Positions 9,331 through 17,409 of a stretch of DNA of 64,000 nucleotides are shown piece by piece. Source of the DNA: Shouchella sp047238345 (lineage in GTDB: Bacteria; Bacillota; Bacilli; Bacillales; Bacillaceae_D); the NCBI RefSeq assembly GCF_047238345.1, contig NZ_JBDFMQ010000001.1, forward strand, positions 620,001 to 684,000, in the 5' to 3' direction. The translations under genes and the position numbers were made by a program. The first letter of the stretch is position 1, and the number at the start of each line of letters is the position of its first letter. Under the pieces are notes generated by a model. That model searched no databases and was not told the DNA's origin. It was given only the letters and a program-made list of their open reading frames with translations.

Positions 9331-9417
9331 ATGAAGAAAAAATACGTTTTATACGTGTTAATCGCAGCGGCGGGAGTCATTGTCGGTGTCACGTTATCGA
9401 GGTTGGTTAATGGATAA
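9331..9417 (+). CDS. 28-residue single-TM peptide
   Basis: Short ORF reading MKKKYVLYVLIAAAGVIVGV then TLSRLVNG, preceded by GTGGGAGGTGCTAGT, an excellent ribosome site. It has three lysines followed by one hydrophobic helix, the form of a small membrane peptide. It lies 21 bases after the phosphotransferase gene and 25 bases before the Nudix start, so it is probably co-transcribed. No family recognised. Confidence 0.6.
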   Translation: MKKKYVLYVLIAAAGVIVGVTLSRLVNG

Positions 9418-9442
9418 AAAAATGTGGAGAGGAGAAGAGCTC

Positions 9443-9904
9443 ATGAATGTGAGAAACGCAGCAAGAGCGGTGATTATAAAAGATGACAAGCTTTTGTTAA
9501 CAAAAAATAAAGATGCTGAGGGATTTTTTTATCTTTTTACTGCTGGGGGACAAGAGCATGGTGAGACCTTACATAAGGCATTGGTTCGAGAGTGCCTAGA
9601 AGAAATTGGGGCAGAAGTCGAAGTGAAAGAGCTTCTCCATATTCGAGAGTACATTGGAAAGAATCATGAGCATGCTTCTTTTGATTCCGATGTGCATCAA
9701 CTTGACTATTTCTTCGTCTGCCACTTAATCGAGCAAAGTCTCGATTCTGTTCCTATTCTCCCAGATTCCCATCAAGTGGGGATTGAGTGGCTCGATATGA
9801 AAGAACTTTCGCATTATCGTATCTATCCTAAAGAGTTAAAGGGACACCTTAAAAAATATAATCATCTTATTCCTTCACCTGTTTATTTAGGCGATGTCAA
9901 TTAA
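9443..9904 (+). CDS. Nudix hydrolase
   Basis: Protein of about 153 residues with a perfect Nudix box, GGQEHGE-x7-RECLEEIGA, at about residues 37-59, which binds the metal that hydrolyses a nucleoside diphosphate linked to another moiety. Substrate unknown. The start at ATG 9443 is chosen because GGAGAGGAG lies eight bases upstream; the longer frame back to 9380 runs through the preceding peptide gene. Confidence 0.88.
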   Translation: MNVRNAARAVIIKDDKLLLTKNKDAEGFFYLFTAGGQEHGETLHKALVRECLEEIGAEVEVKELLHIREYIGKNHEHASFDSDVHQLDYFFVCHLIEQSLDSVPILPDSHQVGIEWLDMKELSHYRIYPKELKGHLKKYNHLIPSPVYLGDVN

Positions 9905-9969
9905 ACTGTATAGATTTTTAGGTTAATTATCAATAAATAAAGAATAATTATTTTATTAGTTATGTACTA

Positions 9970-9978
9970 TGCTATGAT
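9970..9978 (+). promoter_or_regulatory. Extended -10 promoter
   Basis: TGCTATGAT, a TG-n extended -10, about 43 bases upstream of the next gene, inside an AT-rich stretch with no good -35. Confidence 0.45.
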
Positions 9979-10021
9979 GAACAAGTGACCTTTCCTATTA
10001 TTTACATTCTGGAGGCGCACA

Positions 10022-10405
10022 ATGGATCTTTTACTCCTATTAACCATTTTAGTAACACTATTATTTTTGTCTATCAGTGTTTTTCAGGTGTTTCTTGCGC
10101 TTGGCTTTCCGTTGGGGGAGTTCGCCATGGGCGGATTTTATAAAATTTTACCCTTAAAACTACGTATCGTCAGTATGTGTAACGCGATCATACTACTCAT
10201 GATGAACGTTCTATTTTTGCAATATACTGGAGTCATAAACGGGTTTGACTTTCTTCCTGTGACCATTTTTGTTTGGCTCATTACGGGATTTTTATTTCTA
10301 AATACTGTAGCAAATTACTTTTCTAAAAGTGATAAAGAGAAAAAAGTTATGACACCTTTATCTGCTTTAATGTGCGTGTGTTGCCTGCTCATTATTCTTT
10401 TATAA
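10022..10405 (+). CDS. Four-TM membrane protein, unknown function
   Basis: Protein of 127 residues with four hydrophobic helices and a LGFPLGEFAMGGFYKILPLKLR loop between the first and second. It begins after CTGGAGGCGCACA and has its own candidate extended -10 promoter upstream. I know similar uncharacterised proteins in Bacillus but no function. Confidence 0.7.
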   Translation: MDLLLLLTILVTLLFLSISVFQVFLALGFPLGEFAMGGFYKILPLKLRIVSMCNAIILLMMNVLFLQYTGVINGFDFLPVTIFVWLITGFLFLNTVANYFSKSDKEKKVMTPLSALMCVCCLLIILL

Positions 10406-10419
10406 TATCGAAAAATAGT

Positions 10420-10499
10420 AAGGAGGTAGGTCCAATGGTAGAGCAAGTTTAATAGAAAATCTACAATTTAATAAGCTTGTTTAAGCGTGTAGATTTTCT
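10420..10499 (+). promoter_or_regulatory. Five-codon ORF with strong RBS followed by a long hairpin
   Basis: AAGGAGG at 10420-10426 is ideally placed for ATG 10435, but the frame is only MVEQV then stop (10435-10452). Immediately after the stop comes a perfect 12-bp inverted repeat, AGAAAATCTACA (10454-10465) and TGTAGATTTTCT (10488-10499), with an inner GCTT/AAGC stem. This resembles a leader peptide plus attenuator for the MBL gene that starts 40 bases later; it could also be the start of a decayed gene. Confidence 0.4.
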
Positions 10500-10538
10500 C
10501 TCGTATCTGTTAGATATAAATAATAGAGGAGAATGAAC

Positions 10539-11390
10539 ATGCTTAATAAAATAACGAATGCTACTTATTATTTACTTAATGACGATACAAAAGAACGACC
10601 AGCCTTAGGTTTAGTTTGTGGCGATGATTATAGCCTTGTAATTGATGCGGGGAATTCATCGAAGCATGCGCAAGATTTTATAAAACAAATGAAGTTGATG
10701 AATGTACCTCCTGTCAAATATGTTGTCATTACCCATGGACATTGGGACCATTTTCTAGGAATGAATGAGTTTGAAGATGCAATTGTAATCGTCAATCATC
10801 TCACGGATCAGATACTGCATAAATGGCGAAGTGTCTCCTTTCATGACGATGACCTTCATAAATTAGTAGACGCCATGATGGTAAGCGAAAAACATCTACA
10901 GATTATAGCTGATGAAATACCGAAGAGAGAGTCATTTAACTTACAATGTCCAGATCTTGTTTTTCAAGAATCGCTTAAGATTGACCTAGGTAATAAGGTT
11001 TGTATGTTGGAAACCATAACATCGACACACACGGATGACTCAACGATTGTTTATGTACCTGATGACAACGTGTTGTTTCTTGGTGACAGTGCTTATGGAG
11101 CGACAACCCGTTCTCTTTTTCATTATAAGCAGGATCACTTAATTCCAATGATAGAAGAGATTCAGAAATACGATGCCAAGTACTTTATACTTGGACATGA
11201 ATCAATCTGTGATCAAGAAGAAATGAACGTGTATTGGAACGAACTCCTCTCTACAAACCAAGTAACCACATCACCTTTTATGGATGAGGCAACGAATTCC
11301 TTTATATCCACGTTTAAAAGAGAGCCAAATCAACATGAAACAATCTTTTTACAAGCATTTGTGAATGACCAAATTCTTCGGAAAAGATGA
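10539..11390 (+). CDS. Metallo-beta-lactamase fold hydrolase
   Basis: Protein of 283 residues with the zinc-binding THGHWDH motif near residue 68 and later metal-ligand positions in TSTHTDDS, FLGDSAYG and LGHES. The family includes thioesterases, quorum-quenching lactonases and beta-lactamases; nothing here picks one. Two in-frame ATGs exist; AGAGGAGA fits the second (10539) better than 10533. Confidence 0.85.
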   Translation: MLNKITNATYYLLNDDTKERPALGLVCGDDYSLVIDAGNSSKHAQDFIKQMKLMNVPPVKYVVITHGHWDHFLGMNEFEDAIVIVNHLTDQILHKWRSVSFHDDDLHKLVDAMMVSEKHLQIIADEIPKRESFNLQCPDLVFQESLKIDLGNKVCMLETITSTHTDDSTIVYVPDDNVLFLGDSAYGATTRSLFHYKQDHLIPMIEEIQKYDAKYFILGHESICDQEEMNVYWNELLSTNQVTTSPFMDEATNSFISTFKREPNQHETIFLQAFVNDQILRKR

Positions 11391-11402
11391 TGATTGTAAG
11401 TG

Positions 11403-11446
11403 GGTTGCCTTTAACGAGGTAACCTTTTAAGCAGAGGTTACTTTTT
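11403..11446 (+). terminator. Two mutually exclusive hairpins ending in a T-run
   Basis: GGTTGCC (11403-11409), GGTAACC (11418-11424) and GGTTAC (11436-11441) overlap in pairing: the first can pair with the second, or the second with the third. The second pairing is followed by TTTTT and is the terminator of the MBL gene. Confidence 0.6.
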
Positions 11447-11543
11447 AATAACGAGCAGGTACTATTACAAATCATTTTTTACTAAAGAGATTGATGAGAG
11501 AACAATCATTACTGACATACATTCACTTTGTGAGGAGATTCAT

Positions 11544-12005
11544 ATGAAAATAAAATACTTAGAAATGAAGGATTTTGAAAAAATGAAAGAATTGTTTCGA
11601 GATGTATTTTCAAGTCATCCTTGGTTTGATAAGTGGGATAATCAAGCACAATTAGATGCCTATTTAAAAGATTTAACGGATAACACGAATTCGCTTTCTC
11701 TTGCTTTATATGATGAACGACATGAACTAATTGGTTGTTCATTAGGCTATATCTTTAACTGGTGGGAAGGAAGAGAGTACTTTATTAAGGAATTTTTTAT
11801 CGCTAAAAACAAACAGAACCAAGGCGCGGGTCGCACTTTTTTACATTTAGCCGATCGTTTCTTACAGGATCAAGACGTTGCATGTATCATTTTAGCTACC
11901 GAGAAACATGTTCCTGCGTTTCAGTTTTATCAAAATAACGGGTTCTCTGTATTGGAGAATTCTGTGCATATGGTTAAAAGAGTTACACAAAAAGAGAAAG
12001 GTTGA
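11544..12005 (+). CDS. GNAT family N-acetyltransferase
   Basis: Protein of 153 residues with the standard single-domain GNAT layout: FFIAKNKQNQGAGRTFLHLA is the beta4/acetyl-CoA loop (Q-x-x-G-A-G) and VPAFQFYQNNGFSVLENSVHMVKR the C-terminal motif. TGTGAGGAGATTCATATG gives the start. It is followed directly by another acetyltransferase gene, with its stop next to that gene's ribosome site. Confidence 0.82.
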   Translation: MKIKYLEMKDFEKMKELFRDVFSSHPWFDKWDNQAQLDAYLKDLTDNTNSLSLALYDERHELIGCSLGYIFNWWEGREYFIKEFFIAKNKQNQGAGRTFLHLADRFLQDQDVACIILATEKHVPAFQFYQNNGFSVLENSVHMVKRVTQKEKG

Positions 12006-12013
12006 GGAATTCA

Positions 12014-12457
12014 ATGGAAATTAGACAGCCAAACGATGTAGAAATTGAAACAATCAGAGAACTGTCTCCGCAATCTATCTTGGAGGGGACCTTAGGTGCT
12101 GTTAAGCTAACTAAAGAAAAAATCGACAATCTCATCACTCCGCTATTAGAAAGAGGGAGTTATTATTTAATTGCTGTTGAAGATACAACGTTGATGGGGT
12201 GGATTCTGGTTGGCACGAATAAAGATCAGTTTACTGATTCTATAAACGGATTTATATATGAACTTTATGTGATCGAAGCGTATAGAGGAAATGGAATTTC
12301 TAAGCGTTTAATGACTGCGGCTATCAATCAAGTAAGAGAAGAAGGATATGATGAAGTAGCCCTGAATGTATTCTCAGGAAATGATGATGCTATTCAATTG
12401 TACGAAAAATTGGGTTTTAACGTAAAAACATTTTCAATGAGTTTGCCATTAAAATGA
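12014..12457 (+). CDS. GNAT family N-acetyltransferase
   Basis: Protein of 147 residues. LYVIEAYRGNGISKRLMTAAI is the acetyl-CoA loop (R-G-x-G-I/A) and NDDAIQLYEKLGFNVKTFSMS the C-terminal motif. A TTG at 12002 is in frame, but GAGG followed by six bases makes ATG 12014 the better start. It belongs to the same small operon as the preceding GNAT. Confidence 0.82.
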   Translation: MEIRQPNDVEIETIRELSPQSILEGTLGAVKLTKEKIDNLITPLLERGSYYLIAVEDTTLMGWILVGTNKDQFTDSINGFIYELYVIEAYRGNGISKRLMTAAINQVREEGYDEVALNVFSGNDDAIQLYEKLGFNVKTFSMSLPLK

Positions 12458-12466
12458 GAGACCAAA

Positions 12467-12937
12467 ATGGTTGAGCGCAAAGAAGAAAGCAGGGACTTTA
12501 TGGACAGCGAGAAAAAAATTGAGTTGGCAATGTATCAAAAAGCAATTGCCTTTATCCCAGAGAGATACCCGAGCGGTTGGGGAGGCGTAGCCATTATACG
12601 AACCGATGATGACCACTATTTTACGAGTGTCTCAATTGAAACAGCAAATGCAAGTGTGGATTTATGTATTGAGGTAGGCGGGATGTGTGATGCGCATAAA
12701 TACAATAAGCGCGTGACCCATTGTATATGTGTTGTGCGTGATGATGAAACGAGTCCTTTTAAAGTGCTGTCTCCTTGTGGTGTGTGCCAAGAGAGGCTTC
12801 GATTTTGGGGAGAGGACGTCAAAGTGGGCGTGACCACGACAGACAATTTGTTAACTTTTGTCCGTTTAAAAGAGCTACAGCCATACCATTGGACGAGAGC
12901 ATACCCGGCAGAAGAAATCGAACAGTACCAAAAATAG
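12467..12937 (+). CDS. Cytidine/blasticidin deaminase-like protein
   Basis: Protein of up to 156 residues in the cytidine deaminase fold. The catalytic zinc motif is C-I-E (NASVDLCIEVGG) instead of the usual C/H-A-E, and the second motif is PCGVCQERL, so zinc ligands and the catalytic glutamate are kept. Substrate could be cytidine, blasticidin S or another aminopyrimidine. The ATG at 12500 (MDSEKK) is an alternative start; neither has a strong ribosome site, which suggests coupling to the gene upstream. Confidence 0.78.
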   Translation: MVERKEESRDFMDSEKKIELAMYQKAIAFIPERYPSGWGGVAIIRTDDDHYFTSVSIETANASVDLCIEVGGMCDAHKYNKRVTHCICVVRDDETSPFKVLSPCGVCQERLRFWGEDVKVGVTTTDNLLTFVRLKELQPYHWTRAYPAEEIEQYQK

Positions 12938-12997
12938 GTTCAACGTAGTTCTTACTTTTTTAACGGGTCAAGTTCTATTAAGTAAGGGGGATGTACC

Positions 12998-13471
12998 ATG
13001 GCTTATGAATTCACTGTTATGACACAAGGGCAAGCAGAGAACATCGCATCATCCTGGCATTATGAAGGAATTTATTCATTTTATGATATGGAAGCTGATG
13101 AAGAAGACTTGGCTGCTTTTTTGAACCCTCAAGAACGTGGAGATCATTACTATATGGTGAAAAAAAGAAAAGAGGAAGTCGGCTTTTTCTATTTCAATCA
13201 TAAAGATGAAGCTGTTGAAGTTGGATTAGGGATGAAACCAGAGCGGACTGGCGAAGGAGGGGGATTATCTTTTTTAAGAGCGGGCATGAATTTTGCAAGA
13301 ATGAAGTATGAACCGAAAGAACTTAACCTCGCAGTTGCCACTTTTAATTCAAGAGCAATAAAAGTCTATCAACAAGCAGGATTTATACCCGATGGGACCT
13401 GCATGCAAGAAACAAACGGAAGTCTGTTTGAATTTGTGAAAATGAGCTATGCATGTGCTGGACACAAATGA
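12998..13471 (+). CDS. GNAT family N-acetyltransferase
   Basis: Protein of 157 residues resembling the RimI-like proteins of Bacillus. VGLGMKPERTGEGGGLSFLRAGM holds the cofactor loop (R-T-G-E-G-G) and NSRAIKVYQQAGFIPDG the C-terminal motif. It starts after AAGGGGGATGTACC. Substrate unknown. It directly precedes the broken alpha/beta hydrolase gene. Confidence 0.8.
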   Translation: MAYEFTVMTQGQAENIASSWHYEGIYSFYDMEADEEDLAAFLNPQERGDHYYMVKKRKEEVGFFYFNHKDEAVEVGLGMKPERTGEGGGLSFLRAGMNFARMKYEPKELNLAVATFNSRAIKVYQQAGFIPDGTCMQETNGSLFEFVKMSYACAGHK

Positions 13472-13483
13472 AGGAGAGCGGTT

Positions 13484-14335
13484 ATGAAAACGACGAATCT
13501 TAAAATCAATGAATCTCACGTTCATTATTACGAGTGAGGGACGAACAAAAAAACAACAATGGTTTGTTTACACGGACTTGCGAATACAGGTGCCGTCTTT
13601 TCCGAATTAGCTGAATATCTAAAAGATGAGTATCATCTCATTTCGTTTGATAGTCCAGGTCATGGAAAAGCAAGTTCTTTTAAAAAAGAAACAGATTATC
13701 TTTTCTAAAATCTTGCCGACTGGTATGACAACGTTTTTCAACAAATTGTACAAGAGCCTTTTTATATTTTAGGGCATTCTTGGGGAGCAGACATTGCATT
13801 ACATTATGCAAAAAAATATCCTGAAAAGATAAAAGGCGTCATCTTGCTAGATGGTGGTTATACGTTTCCAGATTTTCAGGAAGACATGACTTTTTTGAAC
13901 GTGTATGATGCGTGGAATCATTATATGGATCATTCGTCGACTTTTGACACTTGGACGGGTGTCGTTGAGGCGTACAAGCACTATACAGCGGATTGGAATG
14001 AGGAAAAAGAACAAATGGTAAGAACGCTTTTTCATCGAAAAGAAACCTATCAACTAATTAGTTCAACGTTTACGGTATTATCCATTATTAAAGCTTTTTT
14101 CAAAGAAAGTTTTCAACGAACGTACCCGTACATACAGTCACCATTACTATTAATTTGTGCAACGTTGCCAAAAGATTTAAATGAAGCGAGAAGTAAAGGG
14201 ATAAGGGAACTAAAGCAGCATATTGAAAACGTTACAATCGTTCCAATAGATGAAGCCGGCCATATGGTTCACTGGGATTCTCCAAAAAAAGTGGCAGATT
14301 CTATTAAACACGGGTCTAAGAAAAGCGATAGCTAG
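13484..14335 (+). pseudogene. Alpha/beta hydrolase broken by two in-frame stop codons
   Basis: From ATG 13484 (ribosome site AAGGAGAGCG) one continuous frame encodes an alpha/beta hydrolase: VCLHGLANTG oxyanion region, FDSPGHGKA, nucleophile GHSWGAD and the histidine motif DEAGHMVHWD. The frame is interrupted by TGA at 13535-13537 (after HYYE) and TAA at 13706-13708 (after DYLF). Each stop is one transition from a sense codon (TGG or CAA). The rest of the frame is uninterrupted, so the decay looks recent. Confidence 0.88.
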
Positions 14336-14359
14336 GATTCTATCATTGGAGGCAGATGA

Positions 14360-14878
14360 ATGATTGATTATAGGATAAGACCAGTTGAAAACTACACGGA
14401 TAAGATAGGTGAACTTGTGAGCATGCTTGAACACGCTAGGCAAGTTACGTTAAGTGAAATTTCTTCATTCGATCAATCTGAGTTAGACTACTTGCCTTCC
14501 CAACACGCAAATTCAATTGGCAGCCTCTTATTTCACATTGCTTCAATAGAATTTGTCCACCAGGTTATTTCTTTTGAGAAAAGGGATTTAACTTTAGAAG
14601 AAATCAAAAAATGGGGGATGGCATTATCCTTAGGTAGTAAGGCAAGGCAAGAAATAACCGGTTATTCACTTAACTATTATCTCGATACATTATCAGAGGT
14701 CAGGGGAAAAACGCTAGCTCTCCTCAAATCTAAAGACGATACATGGTTATTTGAAGAGCACAACTGGGACAACGGGGTTCCCTACAACAATTATTATGTA
14801 TGGTTTCATGTTATGGAAGATGAAATGAATCATCGTGGACAAATTCGCGCATTGAAGAGGCAGTTGGGAAATAGATGA
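14360..14878 (+). CDS. DinB-family four-helix bundle protein
   Basis: Protein of 172 residues in the DinB/YfiT-like fold, which normally binds a metal through three histidines. Two fit the pattern well: LLFHIASIEF in helix 2 and DEMNHRGQIRALKRQL in helix 4. Members act in thiol-dependent detoxification or stress; the reaction is not known here. GGAGGCAGATGA precedes the ATG. Confidence 0.82.
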   Translation: MIDYRIRPVENYTDKIGELVSMLEHARQVTLSEISSFDQSELDYLPSQHANSIGSLLFHIASIEFVHQVISFEKRDLTLEEIKKWGMALSLGSKARQEITGYSLNYYLDTLSEVRGKTLALLKSKDDTWLFEEHNWDNGVPYNNYYVWFHVMEDEMNHRGQIRALKRQLGNR

Positions 14879-14882
14879 AAAC

Positions 14883-15296
14883 ATGAAACGAACGATTCGT
14901 TATCTTTTTATTATGTTCATCACTTTAGTTGGTTGTGCTGGATTAGGGAACAAATCTTACCTCTTACAAGATGGCTATTCTGTTATGTATATTTCTGTTT
15001 ATAACGCAAAGCTGATTTATGATGAGACTGGAACAAATACGAGTGGAAGTACGGTTATACCAGAAATGGTTGTTCGAATCAATGAAAATGACCGCTATAT
15101 CATCGCAGAGCAAGAGCTTTTAAAAAGAGGCAAACCGACTGGAGAATATACTTATTGGATCGAAGACAAATTAAATCGTACTATCGTTGGTCGTGCCTTA
15201 GACTTTGATGATTTTCAAAATCAATTAAGTGAGCTCTCAATAAAGGATTTAGAGCTATTAGACGTTAAAACGTTCCCAGTTTTAGAAGAATCGTAG
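14883..15296 (+). CDS. Small lipoprotein, unknown function
   Basis: Protein of 137 residues with a type II signal peptide: MKRT, a hydrophobic stretch, then lipobox LVGC (cysteine near residue 19). The mature part is a mix of short strands with no motif I recognise. It starts only four bases after the DinB stop and has a weak ribosome site, so it is probably translated by coupling. Confidence 0.65.
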   Translation: MKRTIRYLFIMFITLVGCAGLGNKSYLLQDGYSVMYISVYNAKLIYDETGTNTSGSTVIPEMVVRINENDRYIIAEQELLKRGKPTGEYTYWIEDKLNRTIVGRALDFDDFQNQLSELSIKDLELLDVKTFPVLEES

Positions 15297-15395
15297 AGAA
15301 TGTAGTTTTCTTGAACGTCGTTTTGGCGATCTGGTTGAAAAGAAAAAGGAGCATTAAACTTTCACTTCTCTATAGCTAGTACGAAAGGAGAAAAA

Positions 15396-15887
15396 ATGAT
15401 TGAACTGAAAAGAATAACTGAGGACAACATTGACCAAGTCATTGCACTTGAAGTTGGAGAAGGTCAACAACCCTTTATTGAAACGACGAACCTTAGGAGC
15501 ATTGCAGACGCTTATGTTTTGAACGCAGATGGGATACCGGCCACGCCCTTTGCTATTTACGTAGATGAATTAGTGGTCGGCTTTTTAATGTATACATATG
15601 ATACGACAGACCATGAATCATTTAAGAATACAGCTTTCTACGGGAAAAAATGCTATTTTATCTGGCATTTTATGATTGGAGAGCGTTATCAAGGAAGGGG
15701 ATATGGTAAGCTTGCAATCGAAAAAATATTGACTGAAATTAAACAGATGCCCTTGGGAGAAGCAGAGTATGTGGACCTTTTCTATCATAGAAAGAATGCC
15801 ATAGCAAGGACAGTATATGCCTCATGTGGTTTTGTAGATTCAGGCATCATTCAGGGAGATTCGGTGCATGCCAGTAAAAAGCTATAG
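15396..15887 (+). CDS. GNAT acetyltransferase, BltD/spermidine-acetyltransferase-like
   Basis: Protein of 163 residues resembling BltD, the spermine/spermidine acetyltransferase of Bacillus: GFLMYTYD, then CYFIWHFMIGERYQGRGYGKLAIEKIL with the acetyl-CoA loop (Q-G-R-G-Y-G), then NAIARTVYASCGF. A polyamine substrate is inferred from this resemblance. Preceded by GAAAGGAG; it has no co-transcribed efflux gene here, unlike blt. Confidence 0.78.
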   Translation: MIELKRITEDNIDQVIALEVGEGQQPFIETTNLRSIADAYVLNADGIPATPFAIYVDELVVGFLMYTYDTTDHESFKNTAFYGKKCYFIWHFMIGERYQGRGYGKLAIEKILTEIKQMPLGEAEYVDLFYHRKNAIARTVYASCGFVDSGIIQGDSVHASKKL

Positions 15888-16033
15888 AACGTTGGGTTAG
15901 CAATTGCCATCGAGAATAAGAATTGATCACATTAGAATGGAAATAGATGTGGTTGCATCTTGATGAGCATATTTAATCTTTTCTCCTTATATTGCGTATC
16001 GGAGAGAAATGAAAGGTTTTTTAGGAGGTCTAC

Positions 16034-17323
16034 ATGAGTCAGTTAACTACAAACATACAAATCCACGTAAAAGAAAAAGCGAGTATACTAGAACCCTTAT
16101 CTGTAAAAATTGAGACCGGGGAACCTAAAACCGCGTTTAGGATGACATTGGAAACTAAAGACGACAAAGACAATGTTTTTATATCAAAAGCTGTGTTTGA
16201 AAGCGATGAGAATGGATGGATTGATGTAGCTACGTTTAAACCGGTTAGCGGCGACTATGAATCAGTTGATTATTTGGGAATGATTTGGTCGATGAGTGTA
16301 GGGAAGAAAAACCGAATGTTCGTAAAACATTCGGCTGAGGCGATCATATTTGATATGAATCTATATAGCTCTAACGGCGAACTTTTAGCAAATAAGTCGT
16401 TTGAAAGAACGTTCCTAGAGAAACCTATCATAAAAGAAGCGTTGCAAGATGATGTTGTTGGCTCGTTATTTTATCCAGAAGATCAAACCGATTTACCAGC
16501 AATTATTATCGTAGGCGGTTCGGATGGTGCTGTGCATGAGTCGGCAGCTGCAATATTAGCTTCAGAAGGGTATGCCGTTCTTGCGTTAGCGTACTTTGGA
16601 AAAGAAGGATTGCCTAAAGGAATTGAACATATTCCGCTCGAGTATGTAGATCATGCATTTTCTTTTTTGGAGAGTCGCACGAATGTTAATCAGGATAGGC
16701 TCGCCATCATTGGTCACTCGAGAGGTGCAGAACTTGCGCTTCTATACGCATCCAATCATACGAAAGTAAAAGCGGTGATTGCATCTGGGGCAAGCTCCGT
16801 TATCTTTTCTGGAATGATCAACTTTCAACCTACAAAAAAATCTGCGTGGACCTATAAACAGGTTCCTTATGAATTCTATGCTGTAGAAAGAGAATTTAAA
16901 GATACAGTGTCCTTTTTCCGACATTTGATATCGCGAAAACCTTATTCCGGTATAGAGACGATGAAAGCGAGTCTACAGGATAACGAAAGATTGGCGTTGT
17001 ATTCCATCCCTGTCCAGAACATTCAAGCTCCGATCATGCTATTTGCTGGAACAGATGACCATGTACAGCCAGCTGAGCTTTTTCTGAATCGAATGAAAGC
17101 AGACTTATATGATCATGCGTATAGCAAGGATAATCAATTTATTCTTCATTCTGGTGCTGGACATTTTGCTGCATTTCCGAGTAGTTTGCCTAACCTACCG
17201 CAAACAGTGGAAGAGAGTAACGCGCTCATGACGTTAACATTTGGTGGAACGAGAAAAATAAATGCGGATGTTGCGCAGCAATCGTGGGACGAGACGGTCA
17301 CTTTTCTACATACACACCTCTAA
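16034..17323 (+). CDS. Acyl-CoA thioesterase / BAAT-type alpha-beta hydrolase
   Basis: Protein of 429 residues with two parts. About residues 1-140 form the beta-sandwich domain of acyl-CoA thioester hydrolases. The rest is the BAAT C-terminal alpha/beta hydrolase with nucleophile GHSRGAEL near residue 230, acid in FAGTDDHVQ and histidine in GAGHFAAFPS. It should hydrolyse an acyl thioester or transfer the acyl group; substrate unknown. Strong TTAGGAGGTCTAC site. It is monocistronic, ended by the terminator at 17367. Confidence 0.85.
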   Translation: MSQLTTNIQIHVKEKASILEPLSVKIETGEPKTAFRMTLETKDDKDNVFISKAVFESDENGWIDVATFKPVSGDYESVDYLGMIWSMSVGKKNRMFVKHSAEAIIFDMNLYSSNGELLANKSFERTFLEKPIIKEALQDDVVGSLFYPEDQTDLPAIIIVGGSDGAVHESAAAILASEGYAVLALAYFGKEGLPKGIEHIPLEYVDHAFSFLESRTNVNQDRLAIIGHSRGAELALLYASNHTKVKAVIASGASSVIFSGMINFQPTKKSAWTYKQVPYEFYAVEREFKDTVSFFRHLISRKPYSGIETMKASLQDNERLALYSIPVQNIQAPIMLFAGTDDHVQPAELFLNRMKADLYDHAYSKDNQFILHSGAGHFAAFPSSLPNLPQTVEESNALMTLTFGGTRKINADVAQQSWDETVTFLHTHL

Positions 17324-17366
17324 AATTCACTAGCTTTTTAACTGAGGGAGCTGAGATGACAGGATG

Positions 17367-17398
17367 AAAAGAACCTATATACTCGTATAGGTTCTTTT
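17367..17398. terminator. Bidirectional terminator between convergent genes
   Basis: Perfect 13-bp stem AAAAGAACCTATA / TATAGGTTCTTTT with loop TACTCG. A-run and T-run flank it symmetrically, so it serves both the thioesterase gene and the minus-strand sulfate operon. Confidence 0.9.
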
Positions 17399-17409
17399 GC
17401 TTCGCGATT

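Noticed and set aside
15888..16033. A small gene between the BltD-like and thioesterase genes
   Set aside because: No ORF with a ribosome site and no hairpin beyond chance; treated as empty intergenic DNA.
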